NCBI GenBank assembly: GCA_050998805.1
Contig: JBPCPV010000006.1
Coordinates: forward strand, 1 to 64,000
Length of the DNA: 64,000 bases
Direction: 5' to 3'
Source: JAICKM01 sp050998805
Lineage (GTDB): Bacteria > Chloroflexota > Chloroflexia > QHBQ01 > JAICKM01
Positions 36,168 through 46,379 of this stretch are shown here, piece by piece (positions within the stretch are counted from its first letter, which is position 1; every line of letters begins with the position of its first letter). The position numbers were made by a program, and so were the translations under genes. The notes beneath the pieces were generated by a model, which had not been told where the DNA came from, did not search any database, and saw nothing but the letters and a program-made list of their open reading frames with translations.

Positions 36168-36854
36168 GTGTCGCCCGCGCCGCCCGGCCCGCTCGAGCCC
36201 GATTGGGCGCATGAGCTGGCCGGGTTGTCTGCGGGTCTGCGGACCGTAGCCGGATGTGACGAGGTAGGGCGGGGCGCGCTCGCGGGTCCGTTGTTCGCCG
36301 CCGCCGTCGTCTTCCCCACCGAGCTGATCATGGCAGCAGGCGGCACGGGCGACTCGGCGCTCTGCGACTGCCTGGCCGAACTCGCCGCAGTCCGCGACTC
36401 GAAGCTGCTCACCCCCGCCGAGCGCCGCCGCCTCGATGCCTGCATACGCCGTCAGGCCGCCGTCGGCCTCGGCAACGTCTCAGCCGGCCTCTGCGACCGT
36501 ATCGGCATGGGCGCAGCCAACCGCCTCGCCCTCACACGCGCCATCCGCGCGCTGCCTGCTTCGCCCGATTTCGTGCTTGTGGACGCCTACCGGCTACCGC
36601 GTCTTCCGATGCCTCATCTGGCCCTCATCAAGGGCGACTCCCGCTCCGTCAGTATAGCCGCCGCCTCGATTGTCGCCAAAGTCGCCCGGGATGCGATCAT
36701 GGACGGTTACCATGCGCTTTGGCCGGGTTACGGCTTCTACGAGAACAAGGGCTACGGCACGCCCGCGCACCTCGCTGCCCTTCGGCGGCTCGGCCCCACG
36801 CCCCAGCACCGCCGCTCGTTCGACCCACTACGCAGCGCCCTCGCCGCCCAATGA
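36168..36854 (+). CDS. rnhB: Ribonuclease HII
   Basis: Removes RNA from RNA-DNA hybrids and single ribonucleotides from DNA. About 228 residues from a GTG at 36168; the start is uncertain because no clear ribosome site is present, and a TTG further in is possible. Catalytic acidic residues appear in GCDEVGRGALAGP (Asp and Glu), VLVDAYRL and the AKVARDAIM motif. The RDSKLL motif and the C-terminal YGFYENKGYGTPAHLAAL signature are intact. It lies 37 bases after rplS and overlaps yraN by four bases. Confidence 0.93.
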   Translation: MSPAPPGPLEPDWAHELAGLSAGLRTVAGCDEVGRGALAGPLFAAAVVFPTELIMAAGGTGDSALCDCLAELAAVRDSKLLTPAERRRLDACIRRQAAVGLGNVSAGLCDRIGMGAANRLALTRAIRALPASPDFVLVDAYRLPRLPMPHLALIKGDSRSVSIAAASIVAKVARDAIMDGYHALWPGYGFYENKGYGTPAHLAALRRLGPTPQHRRSFDPLRSALAAQ

Positions 36855-37246
36855 ACAGCAGACGCGAGTTGGGGCAGCAGGGGGAAGCTCTGGCCGCAGC
36901 CTACTTGCAGGCGCAAGGGTTGACGATCATCGAGCGCAACTGGCGTCCCACCGGCACCGAGTTCGCCCCCCTGATGCGGGGGGAGTTGGACATCGTGGCC
37001 CAGGACGGCGGCACGCTGGTCTTCGTGGAGGTACGCAGCCGCCACGGGGCTGTCGGCACCGCCGAGGAGTCGGTCACCCCGGCGAAGCGCCGCCAACTAC
37101 TGCTGCTGGCGCAGGCGTATCTAGCCTCACACGGTATGCACGAGGAACAGACGGATTGGCGGGTCGATGTGGTCGCGCTCCGCTTTGACACCGGCAGCGA
37201 CAGGGCGTCGGTCAACTGGCTACAAGCAGTAGGTATCGATCTGTAA
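36851..37246 (+). CDS. YraN family (UPF0102) endonuclease-like protein
   Basis: 131 residues. The family signature GELDIVAQDGGTLVFVEVRSR is a degenerate restriction-endonuclease fold motif (E...D...ExR), and the N-terminus LGQQGEALAAAYLQAQGLTI is typical. Between NWR and RGELD there is an extra run of about nine residues (PTGTEFAPLM) that I do not expect in the family. The function is not established. The ATG overlaps the rnhB stop (ATGA). Confidence 0.88.
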   Translation: MNSRRELGQQGEALAAAYLQAQGLTIIERNWRPTGTEFAPLMRGELDIVAQDGGTLVFVEVRSRHGAVGTAEESVTPAKRRQLLLLAQAYLASHGMHEEQTDWRVDVVALRFDTGSDRASVNWLQAVGIDL

Positions 37247-37248
37247 GT

Positions 37249-37265
37249 GCCGCCGAGTCGGCGGC
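37249..37265. terminator. GC hairpin between convergent yraN and purA
   Basis: GCCGCCG-AGT-CGGCGGC forms a 7 bp stem directly after the yraN stop. It has no T-run on either side, so it is at best a weak bidirectional terminator. Confidence 0.35.
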
Positions 37266-37281
37266 GGTACGGGGGAAGAGG

Positions 37282-38595
<1,314 letters not shown>

Positions 38596-38605
38596 TATCT
38601 CGTCC

Positions 38606-40666
38606 TCACTTCACCAATCGCAGCTTGCCGCGTGTACCCGCATCGCGGGCCTTGCCGTTCGCCGCGTGTTCCGAGCCATAGCCGTTGCCGTTTGTCGGCA
38701 CCGCGATCAGTTCAGGCGCATTCTCCGGTCGGGCTTTCGGCGGGCGCCCGCGGCGCTTCTTCGGAGCCTCACCATCCGCCGCCGGTGCGCCTGCCTTCGC
38801 TGTGGAGGCTTTGCGGCCCCGCGCGCGGGCCTTTTCCTCGGCTTCATCCTCGGCCATCGCGGCTAGGCGCGCCTGGCGTCGCTCCTCGGCCTGCGCCCGC
38901 AGAGCCTCGGTGCCTTCCTGCTCCATCAGCCGCTGCTCGGCGGCCACCTTCTCGTCTACTTCGGGCACGATCTCGTGGGCGTCTATGATGGTATAGCGAT
39001 AGCCCTGCTCGGTCAAGAAGAGCTGGCGGTTCGCCGAAAAGTCCTGGTCCTTCGTGTCGCGCGTGACGAGTGTGTAGAAGTGGGCGGGGCCGCCGTCGGC
39101 CTTCGGGCGCAAGATGCGGCCCAGGCGTTGGGCCTCTTCCTGGCGCGAGCCGAAGGTGCCCGACACCTGTATGGCGACGTTCGCGTCCGGCAGATCCACT
39201 GCGAAGTTGGCGACTTTCGAGACGACCAGGAGCTTGATCTTGCCGTCGCGGAAGTCTCGATAGAGAACCTCGCGCTCGTGGTTCGGCGTCTTGCCGGTGA
39301 TCAGCGGCGCGTTCAGAACTGAAGCGATCTGCTTGAGTTGAGCTATGTATTGGCCGATCACCAGCACGTTGTCGTTGCAGTGCTTCTCCACCAGCTCCAG
39401 CATCACGTCGAGCTTCAGCGGGTTCTCGGCGGCGATGCGGTACTTGAGGCGCGAGTCCTCGGCCAGCACGTAGTCGAGCCGTTCGCTTGGGAGCAGCTTC
39501 ACGCGGACCTCGGTACATTCGGCGGTGGCGATCCAGCCCTGCTGCTCGAGGTCTTTCCAGGGCACGTCGAACTTCTTGGGGCCGATCAGCGAAAAAACAT
39601 CCTCCTCGCGCCCGTCCTCGCGCACCAGCGTAGCGGTCAGCCCAAGACGCCGCCGCGCCTGGATCTCCGCGGTCACCCGGAAGACCGGGGCGGGCAGCAG
39701 ATGCACTTCATCGTAGATAATCAGCCCCCAGTCGTGGTTCGTGAACAGCTCGAAGTGGGGGAACTCGCCGATCTCGCCGGTCTCCACCCTCACGACGAAG
39801 GGCCGGTAAGTCATAATCTGGTATGTCGTGACCGTCACCGGGCGGATCTCTTTATGCTCGCCGGTGTACTCGCCCACCTGGTCGGCGGTCAGGTTAGTCT
39901 TGTCGAGCAGCTCGCGTATCCACTGGCGCACAGCGGTCGTGCTGGGGCATAGGATCAGGGTGCTGGCTCCCACCTTCTCGATCACCCCCATGCCGACGAG
40001 CGTCTTGCCGGCACCGCACGGAAGCACGACCACGCCGCTGCCGCCGCGGCTGCTGCCGCCTGCCCAGAACGCTCCGACCGAGTCCTTCTGGTAGTGCCGC
40101 AGCTCGAACGGCTCGCCACTCACCGCGACTGTGCGTAGCTCGATGTCGAGCGCCTCGCCGTCCACATAGCCGGCGAGGTCTTCGGCGGGGTATCCGAACT
40201 CGACCAGCGCGTGCTTGACATGGCCGCGAGCCGCCGGATCCACTTCGAGCGTGCGCTCGTCGAGCCGCCCACGCAAGAAGAGCTTGATCAGCGAATTGCG
40301 GGTGATCTCGGTGATGAGCAGCGTATCGTCGGAGCGAAGGATCAGCCGCCCGTCTTCGTGGAGCAGCTTGACACGCCCGAAGCGGGCTATATAGTCCTCA
40401 ATGTCGGCGAGCACATTACTCGGCAGGTCGAACTTGCTGTAGCGGATGAGCGCGGCGGTGATCTCATCTGCATTCGAGCCGGATGCGGCGGCGTTCCAGA
40501 GGGAGAGCGGGGTGATGCGATATGTGTGGATGTGCTCGGGGCTTTTTTCGAGTTCGGCGAAGCGGGCCAGATCGTCGCGGGCGGCTTCGTAGAGAGGATT
40601 GTCGACTTCAAGCAGGATAGAACGGTCACTCTGCACAATCAGGGGATTGACCGGGTTATAAGTCAT
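38606..40666 (-). CDS. XPB/Ssl2-type DNA helicase
   Basis: 686 residues from the ATG at 40666, which has GAGGTG 6 bases upstream; a longer frame adds 23 basic residues with no support. An N-terminal domain (NPLIVQSDRSILLEVDNPLY, SPEHIHTYRITPLSLWNAA) precedes a superfamily 2 helicase core: Walker A PCGAGKT, DEVH box (IYDEVHLLP), the XPB-specific RED motif (LVREDGREED) and a C-terminal RecA fold. The last 70 residues are Lys/Ala/Pro-rich with an AT-hook-like RRGRPPK. Bacterial XPB homologues unwind DNA 3'-5' and pair with nucleases in repair; no partner nuclease is adjacent. Confidence 0.93.
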   Translation of the reverse strand: MTYNPVNPLIVQSDRSILLEVDNPLYEAARDDLARFAELEKSPEHIHTYRITPLSLWNAAASGSNADEITAALIRYSKFDLPSNVLADIEDYIARFGRVKLLHEDGRLILRSDDTLLITEITRNSLIKLFLRGRLDERTLEVDPAARGHVKHALVEFGYPAEDLAGYVDGEALDIELRTVAVSGEPFELRHYQKDSVGAFWAGGSSRGGSGVVVLPCGAGKTLVGMGVIEKVGASTLILCPSTTAVRQWIRELLDKTNLTADQVGEYTGEHKEIRPVTVTTYQIMTYRPFVVRVETGEIGEFPHFELFTNHDWGLIIYDEVHLLPAPVFRVTAEIQARRRLGLTATLVREDGREEDVFSLIGPKKFDVPWKDLEQQGWIATAECTEVRVKLLPSERLDYVLAEDSRLKYRIAAENPLKLDVMLELVEKHCNDNVLVIGQYIAQLKQIASVLNAPLITGKTPNHEREVLYRDFRDGKIKLLVVSKVANFAVDLPDANVAIQVSGTFGSRQEEAQRLGRILRPKADGGPAHFYTLVTRDTKDQDFSANRQLFLTEQGYRYTIIDAHEIVPEVDEKVAAEQRLMEQEGTEALRAQAEERRQARLAAMAEDEAEEKARARGRKASTAKAGAPAADGEAPKKRRGRPPKARPENAPELIAVPTNGNGYGSEHAANGKARDAGTRGKLRLVK

Positions 40667-40860
40667 TCGGTACACCTCGTTGCAACGCCGTCGGCAATAT
40701 GCTTTTTTGCGTGTTAAACAGATCTGATCAGGCATCTCGAACGATGCCCTAACGTTCTATTGTACCACATTTGTGTGCGTGATGCCAGCTTTCGCAGCCT
40801 GCGAAAATACGAGTGCGCCACCCCTGGGAGGGGCGGCGCACTTGCAGGCGGCCCGGTTGC
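40667..40860. promoter_or_regulatory. XPB helicase leader, promoter and hairpins
   Basis: On the minus strand an extended -10, TGGTACAAT (40767-40759), is the likely helicase promoter with a leader of about 85 bases. At 40812-40842, AGTGCGCC and GGCGCACT plus inner CCCC/GGGG form a strong hairpin, followed on the minus strand by CGTATTTTCG, a possible terminator of the gene at 40861. A third hairpin TTTCGCA-GCC-TGCGAAA lies at 40790-40806. Confidence 0.5.
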
Positions 40861-42054
40861 TTACTTCGCCGGTGACGCCACCGAGGTGCTGGTCGCGGTG
40901 GGAGATGTGGCCGGAACGACGGTCCCGGTCGCGACCACCAATGTACGGGTAGGTTCAACCACTGTAGCCGTACCGGAAGGCTGGGCGCTGGGAACAGCGC
41001 TGCCTGTGGGCACTGCGGTACCGGTCGCCTGGGGGGTGCCGGCAGTGGCTGTCGTTTCGGGAGTGGCCGGCGTGCCGGTCACTTCGGGTGTCCCAGTCGG
41101 GGCGAAAGTCGGCTGGACTGTCGGCTGAGGCGCGGCAGAGCAGTTGCCCTCGCCCTTGTAGCGCCAGTCGTAGTAGTGCTGGCCGATGTTCGCCATCTCG
41201 ACCTGCCAGCCCTGCGCGTTCGTCGGCACATAGGTTAGTGCGCGGCGCTCGTACATCTGTACCAGCACCGAGGTGAGGTGTCCCTGGATGGTCGCCTTCG
41301 TCCAATACGCCTCGCTGATGGGGTGTCCGCTCGCATAGTACCACGGGTTGATCAAGACTTGGGCGGGGACGATGCGGCCGTTCTCGTAGACTGTGCCGGT
41401 TGAGTTCAGGAACCGCCAGAACACGCCGGGTATGTTGTGCTTGGTCGTGGTGTCGTAGAAGGCGATGTTGGTCGCGGTGGAAGCCTTCGAGGGATCACTG
41501 CCGACTACGCCGGTGCGGTTGATCGTGGCAGCCACAGGCTGCCCCATGTGGTCGAGAGCCGGGTGGTCGCCGAGCGTCGTGTTGCTGACCTTCTGCAACG
41601 CGAAATAGGTCGGCGCATCCTGCTCGCCACGGTCTCCCGTCGCGGGGATGCAGGCAGGGTAGCGGTTCGTGTATGTACTGGCACCAACCTGCATACGGCC
41701 CGAAATCAGTTCGATGGTCAACAGGCCGTTGGTCACGAAGAACTGGTCGCCGCGGTTGCCTGACGGGTTGTTGATCTCCATGCGGCTCTTGTCGAAGTAC
41801 TGCACCAGGCGGAGTCCGCCGGGTGACTCAGCGTTCGGCTCGAGGAGGCCCGGGGTGTTCGGTGCAGGCCCCCAGAACCAGGTGCGGGAGACTGCGTGGC
41901 TCGCAACAGGAAAATCTGTTCGCGCCCATGTCGCCCTGAAGGCTGGGTCGGCGAAACCGACCGGTACGGCGGCCGCAGACTGCAATAGGCCGAACGAGAG
42001 CAACGGCAGGCTCAACAGGCCAAGGGCCGTCATCATCTTCTTTTTTTCGATCAT
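40861..42054 (-). CDS. Secreted protein of unknown function with Thr/Pro-rich tail
   Basis: 397 residues. A signal peptide (MIEKKKMM, hydrophobic core, SAAAVP) leads to a domain of about 270 residues with WARTDFPVASHAVSRTWFWGP, RLVQYFDKSRMEINNP, TNGLLTIELISGRMQVG, and a late YERRALTYVPTNAQGW...IGQHYYDWRY motif. I have seen this combination in exported proteins of Chloroflexota, but no function is known to me. Residues about 305-397 are a low-complexity Thr/Pro/Ala/Val tail that ends without an anchor. AGGAAGGG precedes the ATG. It lies 133 bases after the GMC oxidoreductase gene on the same strand. Confidence 0.75.
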   Translation of the reverse strand: MIEKKKMMTALGLLSLPLLSFGLLQSAAAVPVGFADPAFRATWARTDFPVASHAVSRTWFWGPAPNTPGLLEPNAESPGGLRLVQYFDKSRMEINNPSGNRGDQFFVTNGLLTIELISGRMQVGASTYTNRYPACIPATGDRGEQDAPTYFALQKVSNTTLGDHPALDHMGQPVAATINRTGVVGSDPSKASTATNIAFYDTTTKHNIPGVFWRFLNSTGTVYENGRIVPAQVLINPWYYASGHPISEAYWTKATIQGHLTSVLVQMYERRALTYVPTNAQGWQVEMANIGQHYYDWRYKGEGNCSAAPQPTVQPTFAPTGTPEVTGTPATPETTATAGTPQATGTAVPTGSAVPSAQPSGTATVVEPTRTLVVATGTVVPATSPTATSTSVASPAK

Positions 42055-42187
42055 CTGTATGTCCCTTCCTCTGCTAGAGCAACCTGGGCGGCAGAACGCC
42101 GGCAGATCCAGGTGCCCATTTTGTGCCTCTCTTTTCGCATAGGCACGCCCCCACTTTAATCGTAAGCAAGTTCTGTACCAGATCCCC

Positions 42188-44212
42188 TCACCGGCTCACG
42201 GCGCGCATCGCGAGCCAGTGCGCCAGTCCCAGCGTCGTCTCCATCGGATTGACGCCCGATGCCGAAGGGAAGATGCTCGTGTCAAACACGTACAGGCCGG
42301 AGACGCCGTGGACCGCGCCGGTGCCGTCCACCACGCCCCGCGCCGGGTCGGCGCTCATCCGGCAGGTGCCCATCTGGTGCGCGCTGCCGACGAGCATATT
42401 GTACGGGTGCGCGCCTGCGGCCATCACCGCATCCGCGAAGCGGGGCATCTGTCGCGGGTCTGAGATACGGAGCGGAGCGTTGTGCAAAGTCTGCACCTCT
42501 GACGCGCCTGCCGCGAGCGCAACGCGGGTCGCCTCCTGCACGCCGAGCAGCATCAGCTTGCGGCTCTCGGCCCCTGGCCTATAGATCACCTGCGGACCAC
42601 CCTGGCTGTCGAGGACGACGCGGCCCGACGTCCGGTCGCGGGTGAGCACGAGCATTAGCTGTAGGCTCTCCAAGCCCCTCATCGTTTCGCGGAAGGCGCG
42701 CGCACCCTCCCACGGGCTGTTCGCGGCAGCGAAGCCGGGGTAGACCGGCAGGGCCTCGAGCCGCAGACCATAGCCGTCGCCGCTCAGGTCGGCGAAGGCA
42801 TCCGAGTAGGCTGCCTGGATCGGCCCCCGCCAGCCGCGCATCGGCGTGTCGAACCTGCCGACAACCGCCGTGGACGGGTGGAGGTAGAGGTTGCGCCCTA
42901 ACTCGCGGTGGCGCAGGCCGGACCGCATGAGCACCGTCGGCGAGCCGATGGCACCTGCGGCCACAACAACCAGTGGGGCGCGCACTCTCAGGCGCAGCCC
43001 AGGCGCACCGGGGTCGCGCTTCTCTACAGGGGGACGCACCAGAGCTTCGACGCCTATCACACGCCCGGCTTCGAGCAGCACCCTGTCGGCGCGGCAGTCG
43101 GTCACGAGCTGTGCGCCGGTGTCGAATGCATCTTGCAGGTAGGTCCGCATCGTCCCCTGCTTGCCGCCCCAGCGACACCCAAAGTGGCAGATGCCGCAGT
43201 CGCCGCAACCGTCTACGTTGCGGGGGTTGCGCGCGGCGTGCAGTCCGAGCGCGCCTACACCTTCGAGGAGCGCGGCGTTGCTCGGACTGAGATCTCGGTC
43301 CTCGAGATGGATGTTCATCCGCCGCTCGACGGCATCATAGCTCGCCTGTAGCTCGTCGCCCAGCAGGTCGGGCACCCCGGCGCGGGCGGCCCATTCTTCG
43401 AGCAGGGAGCGCGGCGGGCGGAAGCAGGTGCTCCAGTTGACCGTCGTGCCCCCGCCGAGCGTTCGCCCAGCGAGCAGTACTATGCCGCCGTCCGCCGTAG
43501 TGAGCGCTCCACGGCGCATGAAGAGCCTCTCCCAGCCGGAGGACTCCTGCGCGTCAAAGTCGGCCTCGGTGTAGTAGCCCCCGGCTTCCAACACGACGAC
43601 ACGTCGCCCAGCCTCGGCAAAAACTGCGGCAGCTGGTCCGCCGCCCGCACCCGATCCGATCACGCAGACATCGGCCTCCAGCACCGTGTCGCGGTCTATC
43701 TCTAGCGACCGCAGGGGGTGTACGGGGTTCGCGGGAGGGCCGGGCGGCGGCAGCGCGTAGCCGGGGTAGCCGAGCAGCGCGGCGTTCGGGTTCGTGCCGC
43801 TTGGCGCGGTGTGCGCGTAGAAGTGGAAGCAGGAGAGACGCTTGAAGACAAGGAACGCCTGTCGCAACGGCGGCAACGGCCCGGTGGCCCAGCTACGCAG
43901 CAGCTTCTCGCGGCGCAGAAGGCTCCGGTCCCGGAACGGCGTCGGGCTGCCGGTGAGCAGCAGGATAATGAGCGGGGTTGCCAGCGCCCGCAACACGAGC
44001 CGTATCTGCCGCTTCTGCTCTGGCGTCGTCTCGAGCAGGAGCGTTTCCTCAACCGCATCGGCCACACCGAGATCGGCAGCGCACCGCCGCCAATACGCGG
44101 CCTCATCACCAACGCCTGCCCCGGGCGGCGGCTCGAGCGACGGGAAGAAGGCATCGCACACAGAGCGCAATGTAGCGCGCTCGGTCTCCGTCAGAAAGCG
44201 GTTTTCAGCCAT
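42188..44212 (-). CDS. GMC-family FAD oxidoreductase (long-chain alcohol oxidase type)
   Basis: About 674 residues; a GTG at 44221 would add three. A N-terminal helical segment (about 1-185, gluconate-dehydrogenase-subunit-like) precedes the FAD-binding GSGAGGGPAAAVFAEAG, the FAD contact GRTLGGGTTVNWST, a Cys-rich patch CGDCGICHFGC, and the C-terminal GMC motif GTCRMSADPARGV...VNPMETTLGLA. The active-site His is expected in SAHQMG. It should oxidise an alcohol group; substrate is unknown. It is divergent from the tetR-men operon and could share its regulator. Confidence 0.88.
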   Translation of the reverse strand: MAENRFLTETERATLRSVCDAFFPSLEPPPGAGVGDEAAYWRRCAADLGVADAVEETLLLETTPEQKRQIRLVLRALATPLIILLLTGSPTPFRDRSLLRREKLLRSWATGPLPPLRQAFLVFKRLSCFHFYAHTAPSGTNPNAALLGYPGYALPPPGPPANPVHPLRSLEIDRDTVLEADVCVIGSGAGGGPAAAVFAEAGRRVVVLEAGGYYTEADFDAQESSGWERLFMRRGALTTADGGIVLLAGRTLGGGTTVNWSTCFRPPRSLLEEWAARAGVPDLLGDELQASYDAVERRMNIHLEDRDLSPSNAALLEGVGALGLHAARNPRNVDGCGDCGICHFGCRWGGKQGTMRTYLQDAFDTGAQLVTDCRADRVLLEAGRVIGVEALVRPPVEKRDPGAPGLRLRVRAPLVVVAAGAIGSPTVLMRSGLRHRELGRNLYLHPSTAVVGRFDTPMRGWRGPIQAAYSDAFADLSGDGYGLRLEALPVYPGFAAANSPWEGARAFRETMRGLESLQLMLVLTRDRTSGRVVLDSQGGPQVIYRPGAESRKLMLLGVQEATRVALAAGASEVQTLHNAPLRISDPRQMPRFADAVMAAGAHPYNMLVGSAHQMGTCRMSADPARGVVDGTGAVHGVSGLYVFDTSIFPSASGVNPMETTLGLAHWLAMRAVSR

Positions 44213-44287
44213 AGAGGCCACTGTGCAAAGTACGTGCCGCAGGCACTCGATTCATCCACGAGGAGCACGAAAACGGCTGGGAAGCGG

Positions 44288-44316
44288 TTTACATTTTTCT
44301 GAAAGTTTGGTATAAT
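44288..44316 (+). promoter_or_regulatory. Promoter of the tetR-men operon
   Basis: TTTACA (44288-44293), a 17-base spacer and TATAAT (44311-44316) with an upstream TGG (extended -10). Confidence 0.7.
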
Positions 44317-44321
44317 TGGGG

Positions 44322-44343
44322 AAACCGACACGTCGGTCGGTTT
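44322..44343. promoter_or_regulatory. TetR-type operator
   Basis: AAACCGAC-ACGTCG-GTCGGTTT is a perfect inverted repeat with 8-base arms. It sits at the predicted transcription start, 51 bases before the tetR start codon, an ideal place for autorepression of the operon. Confidence 0.7.
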
Positions 44344-44394
44344 TCGTCGGACGGCACTTCTCCCGCAAGGGCTGAGGGGCCGGAGGTAGGAAAG

Positions 44395-45015
44395 ATGCTT
44401 AAAGAACAGGAACGTGGTCAAGTCAGGCGTGCGCGGATCCTCGATGCCGCAGTCCAGGTCTTCACGCGCAAGGGTTATCGGGACTCGGGCATGGAGGATA
44501 TTGCGGCGGAGGCGGAGACGTCGAAGGGCGGTCTCTATTTCCACTTTCCGAGCAAGCAGGCACTGTTCCTGAACCTGCTCGACCGGATGACTGGGTTGCT
44601 CATCGAGCGCACCGAGACCGTGATCTCTGTGGAGGCCGACCCGCTTGCGCGGGCCGATGCTGCCCTGCGCGTCGTGCTCGGCACCTTCGCGGCGCATCGC
44701 GGGCTGACTCGCCTCTTCCTCTGCGAGGCGATGGGCGCGGGGCCGGAGTTCAACGTCAAAATGGCCTCGATCCACCGCCAGTTCGCGGCGCTGATCAGCA
44801 GGCACCTCGACGACGCGGTTGCCGACGGCGCTATCCTGCCGCTCGACACGGACCTCGCCGCGCTCGTCTGGTTCGGCGCGCTCAACCAGGTCGTGACCCG
44901 CTGGGCGCTGACCGAGCCGCCCGGCGACCTCGAAGCAACCTACCCGGCCCTACGGACCCTGCTGCTCCGCAGCATCGGCGCACCGATCGAAGCCGGAGAG
45001 GAGGCCCACGCATGA
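44395..45015 (+). CDS. TetR-family transcriptional regulator
   Basis: 206 residues. The N-terminal helix-turn-helix spans about 10-57 (RARILDAAVQVFTRKGYRDSGMEDIAAEAETSKGGLYFHFPSKQAL), the strongest family signature. The C-terminal ligand domain is not assigned. GGAGGTAGG precedes the ATG. It is the first gene of the men operon and overlaps menF by four bases, so it probably represses its own operon through the operator at 44322-44343. The inducer is unknown; a quinone precursor or an aromatic acid is a reasonable guess. Confidence 0.93.
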   Translation: MLKEQERGQVRRARILDAAVQVFTRKGYRDSGMEDIAAEAETSKGGLYFHFPSKQALFLNLLDRMTGLLIERTETVISVEADPLARADAALRVVLGTFAAHRGLTRLFLCEAMGAGPEFNVKMASIHRQFAALISRHLDDAVADGAILPLDTDLAALVWFGALNQVVTRWALTEPPGDLEATYPALRTLLLRSIGAPIEAGEEAHA

Positions 45016-46379
45016 CAACCTCCACCCTCGACAAACCGCCGGCAGTTCCCACCGACCGCCCGGCGGATGCCGTCACGCAGGCCCGCAGGCAGGGCGCGCC
45101 CGTTCTGGTCAGCACTACCGTCGAGGTAGACCGGCGCGACCTGCTCGCTTTCTTCGCCGAGGCTCCGGCAGGCGACCGCTTCTTCTGGCGGTCCCCGGAC
45201 GCCGAACTCACGCTCGTGGGCATCGGCGTCGCACGCGAGTTCGCATCGAGCACGCACGGCCCCGCGCACTTTGCCGAGATAGCCGACGCATGGCGCGGGA
45301 TGCTGGCGTCCGCTCAGATCAGCGCGCCAGAAGGGGCAGGCCCGATGCTCATGGGCGGCTTCGCCTTCGACCCTGACCGCCCGACGACCCCCGCCTGGGA
45401 CGGCTTCCCGCCCGGCCTGATGGTCCTGCCGCGCATCCTGCTCGCGCAGACGCCTGAGCGGACGCTACTGACAACGAACTCCGTGGTGGGGGACGATAAC
45501 CTAACCCCCCAGCCCCCTTCCCTACAGAGGAAGGTGGAGAACGTGGTCTCCGCTCTCCATGTAGCGGAGGTGTCGGCGGACGAGTGGAAGGCAGCCGTAG
45601 CTGCGCTCGCCGCAGACATACGGGCGGGGGCGTTCGAAAAGGCGGTGCTGGCGCGCGAGGTCGTATTCACCGCCGAGAGCCGGATTGAGCCTGCGGCCGT
45701 GCTGCGCCGACTGAGCGAAAGCTACGCGGATTGCTATATCTTCGCCTTCTGTCGCGGCGAGCGATGCTTCCTGGGGGCGACTCCGGAGCGCCTGGTGAGT
45801 GTCGCCAACGGGGAATTGCGCTCCGATTGCCTGGCGGGGACTGCCCGACGCGGCGCGGACGCGGAAGAGGATGCGCGGCTGGGGTCTGCCCTGCTTGCGA
45901 GCGCGAAGGACCGGATCGAGCACGCTCTTGTCGCGCGGATGCTTGCCGAGGAGATGTCCGCCGCCTGCACTGAGGTCGTGATGCCGGACTCGCCGGGCCT
46001 GCGGCGGCTCCGCAACCTACAGCACCTCTATACCCCGATCAGCGGGCGGCTCCGCGAGGGGACGGGCCTGCTCGAGTTGGTGGGTCGGCTACACCCCACG
46101 CCTGCGATGGGCGGCACCCCGCGAGAGGCCGCCCTGGCCCGCATCCGCGACTGCGAACGGCTCGACCGTGGCTGGTATACGGGGCCGGTCGGGCGGCTCG
46201 ACAGCCGTGGCGAGGGCGAGTTCGCCGTGGCGATCCGCTGCGCGCTGCTAGAAGGCTCGACCGCACGCGCCTACGCGGGGTGCGGCATCGTCGGCGGCTC
46301 GGACCCAGACGCCGAGTACACCGAGACCGAGGTCAAGCTGCGTGCCGTGCTGTCGGCGCTGGAGGGGGCAACGGCATGA
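45012..46379 (+). CDS. menF: Isochorismate synthase
   Basis: Converts chorismate to isochorismate, the entry step of menaquinone synthesis. 455 residues. The chorismate-binding half (about 195-450) has FEKAVLAREVVF, FLGATPERLV, GTARRGADAEEDA, HPTPAMGGTPRE and GWYTGPVGRLD, all typical. Residues about 163-175 (NLTPQPPSLQRKV) are encoded by a GC-rich dispersed-repeat-like sequence at 45501-45534 and lie in the variable region before the catalytic domain. Start and stop both overlap neighbours (tetR and menD). Confidence 0.95.
   Translation: MTTSTLDKPPAVPTDRPADAVTQARRQGAPVLVSTTVEVDRRDLLAFFAEAPAGDRFFWRSPDAELTLVGIGVAREFASSTHGPAHFAEIADAWRGMLASAQISAPEGAGPMLMGGFAFDPDRPTTPAWDGFPPGLMVLPRILLAQTPERTLLTTNSVVGDDNLTPQPPSLQRKVENVVSALHVAEVSADEWKAAVAALAADIRAGAFEKAVLAREVVFTAESRIEPAAVLRRLSESYADCYIFAFCRGERCFLGATPERLVSVANGELRSDCLAGTARRGADAEEDARLGSALLASAKDRIEHALVARMLAEEMSAACTEVVMPDSPGLRRLRNLQHLYTPISGRLREGTGLLELVGRLHPTPAMGGTPREAALARIRDCERLDRGWYTGPVGRLDSRGEGEFAVAIRCALLEGSTARAYAGCGIVGGSDPDAEYTETEVKLRAVLSALEGATA
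45501..45534. repeat. GC-rich dispersed-repeat-like sequence inside menF
   Basis: CTAACCCCCCAGCCCCCTTC (first 20 bases) plus an AGAGGAAGG end form a pattern with CCTTCC/GGAAGG arms that is common between genes of Chloroflexota and cyanobacteria. Here it is translated as LTPQPPSLQRK. Confidence 0.55.
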
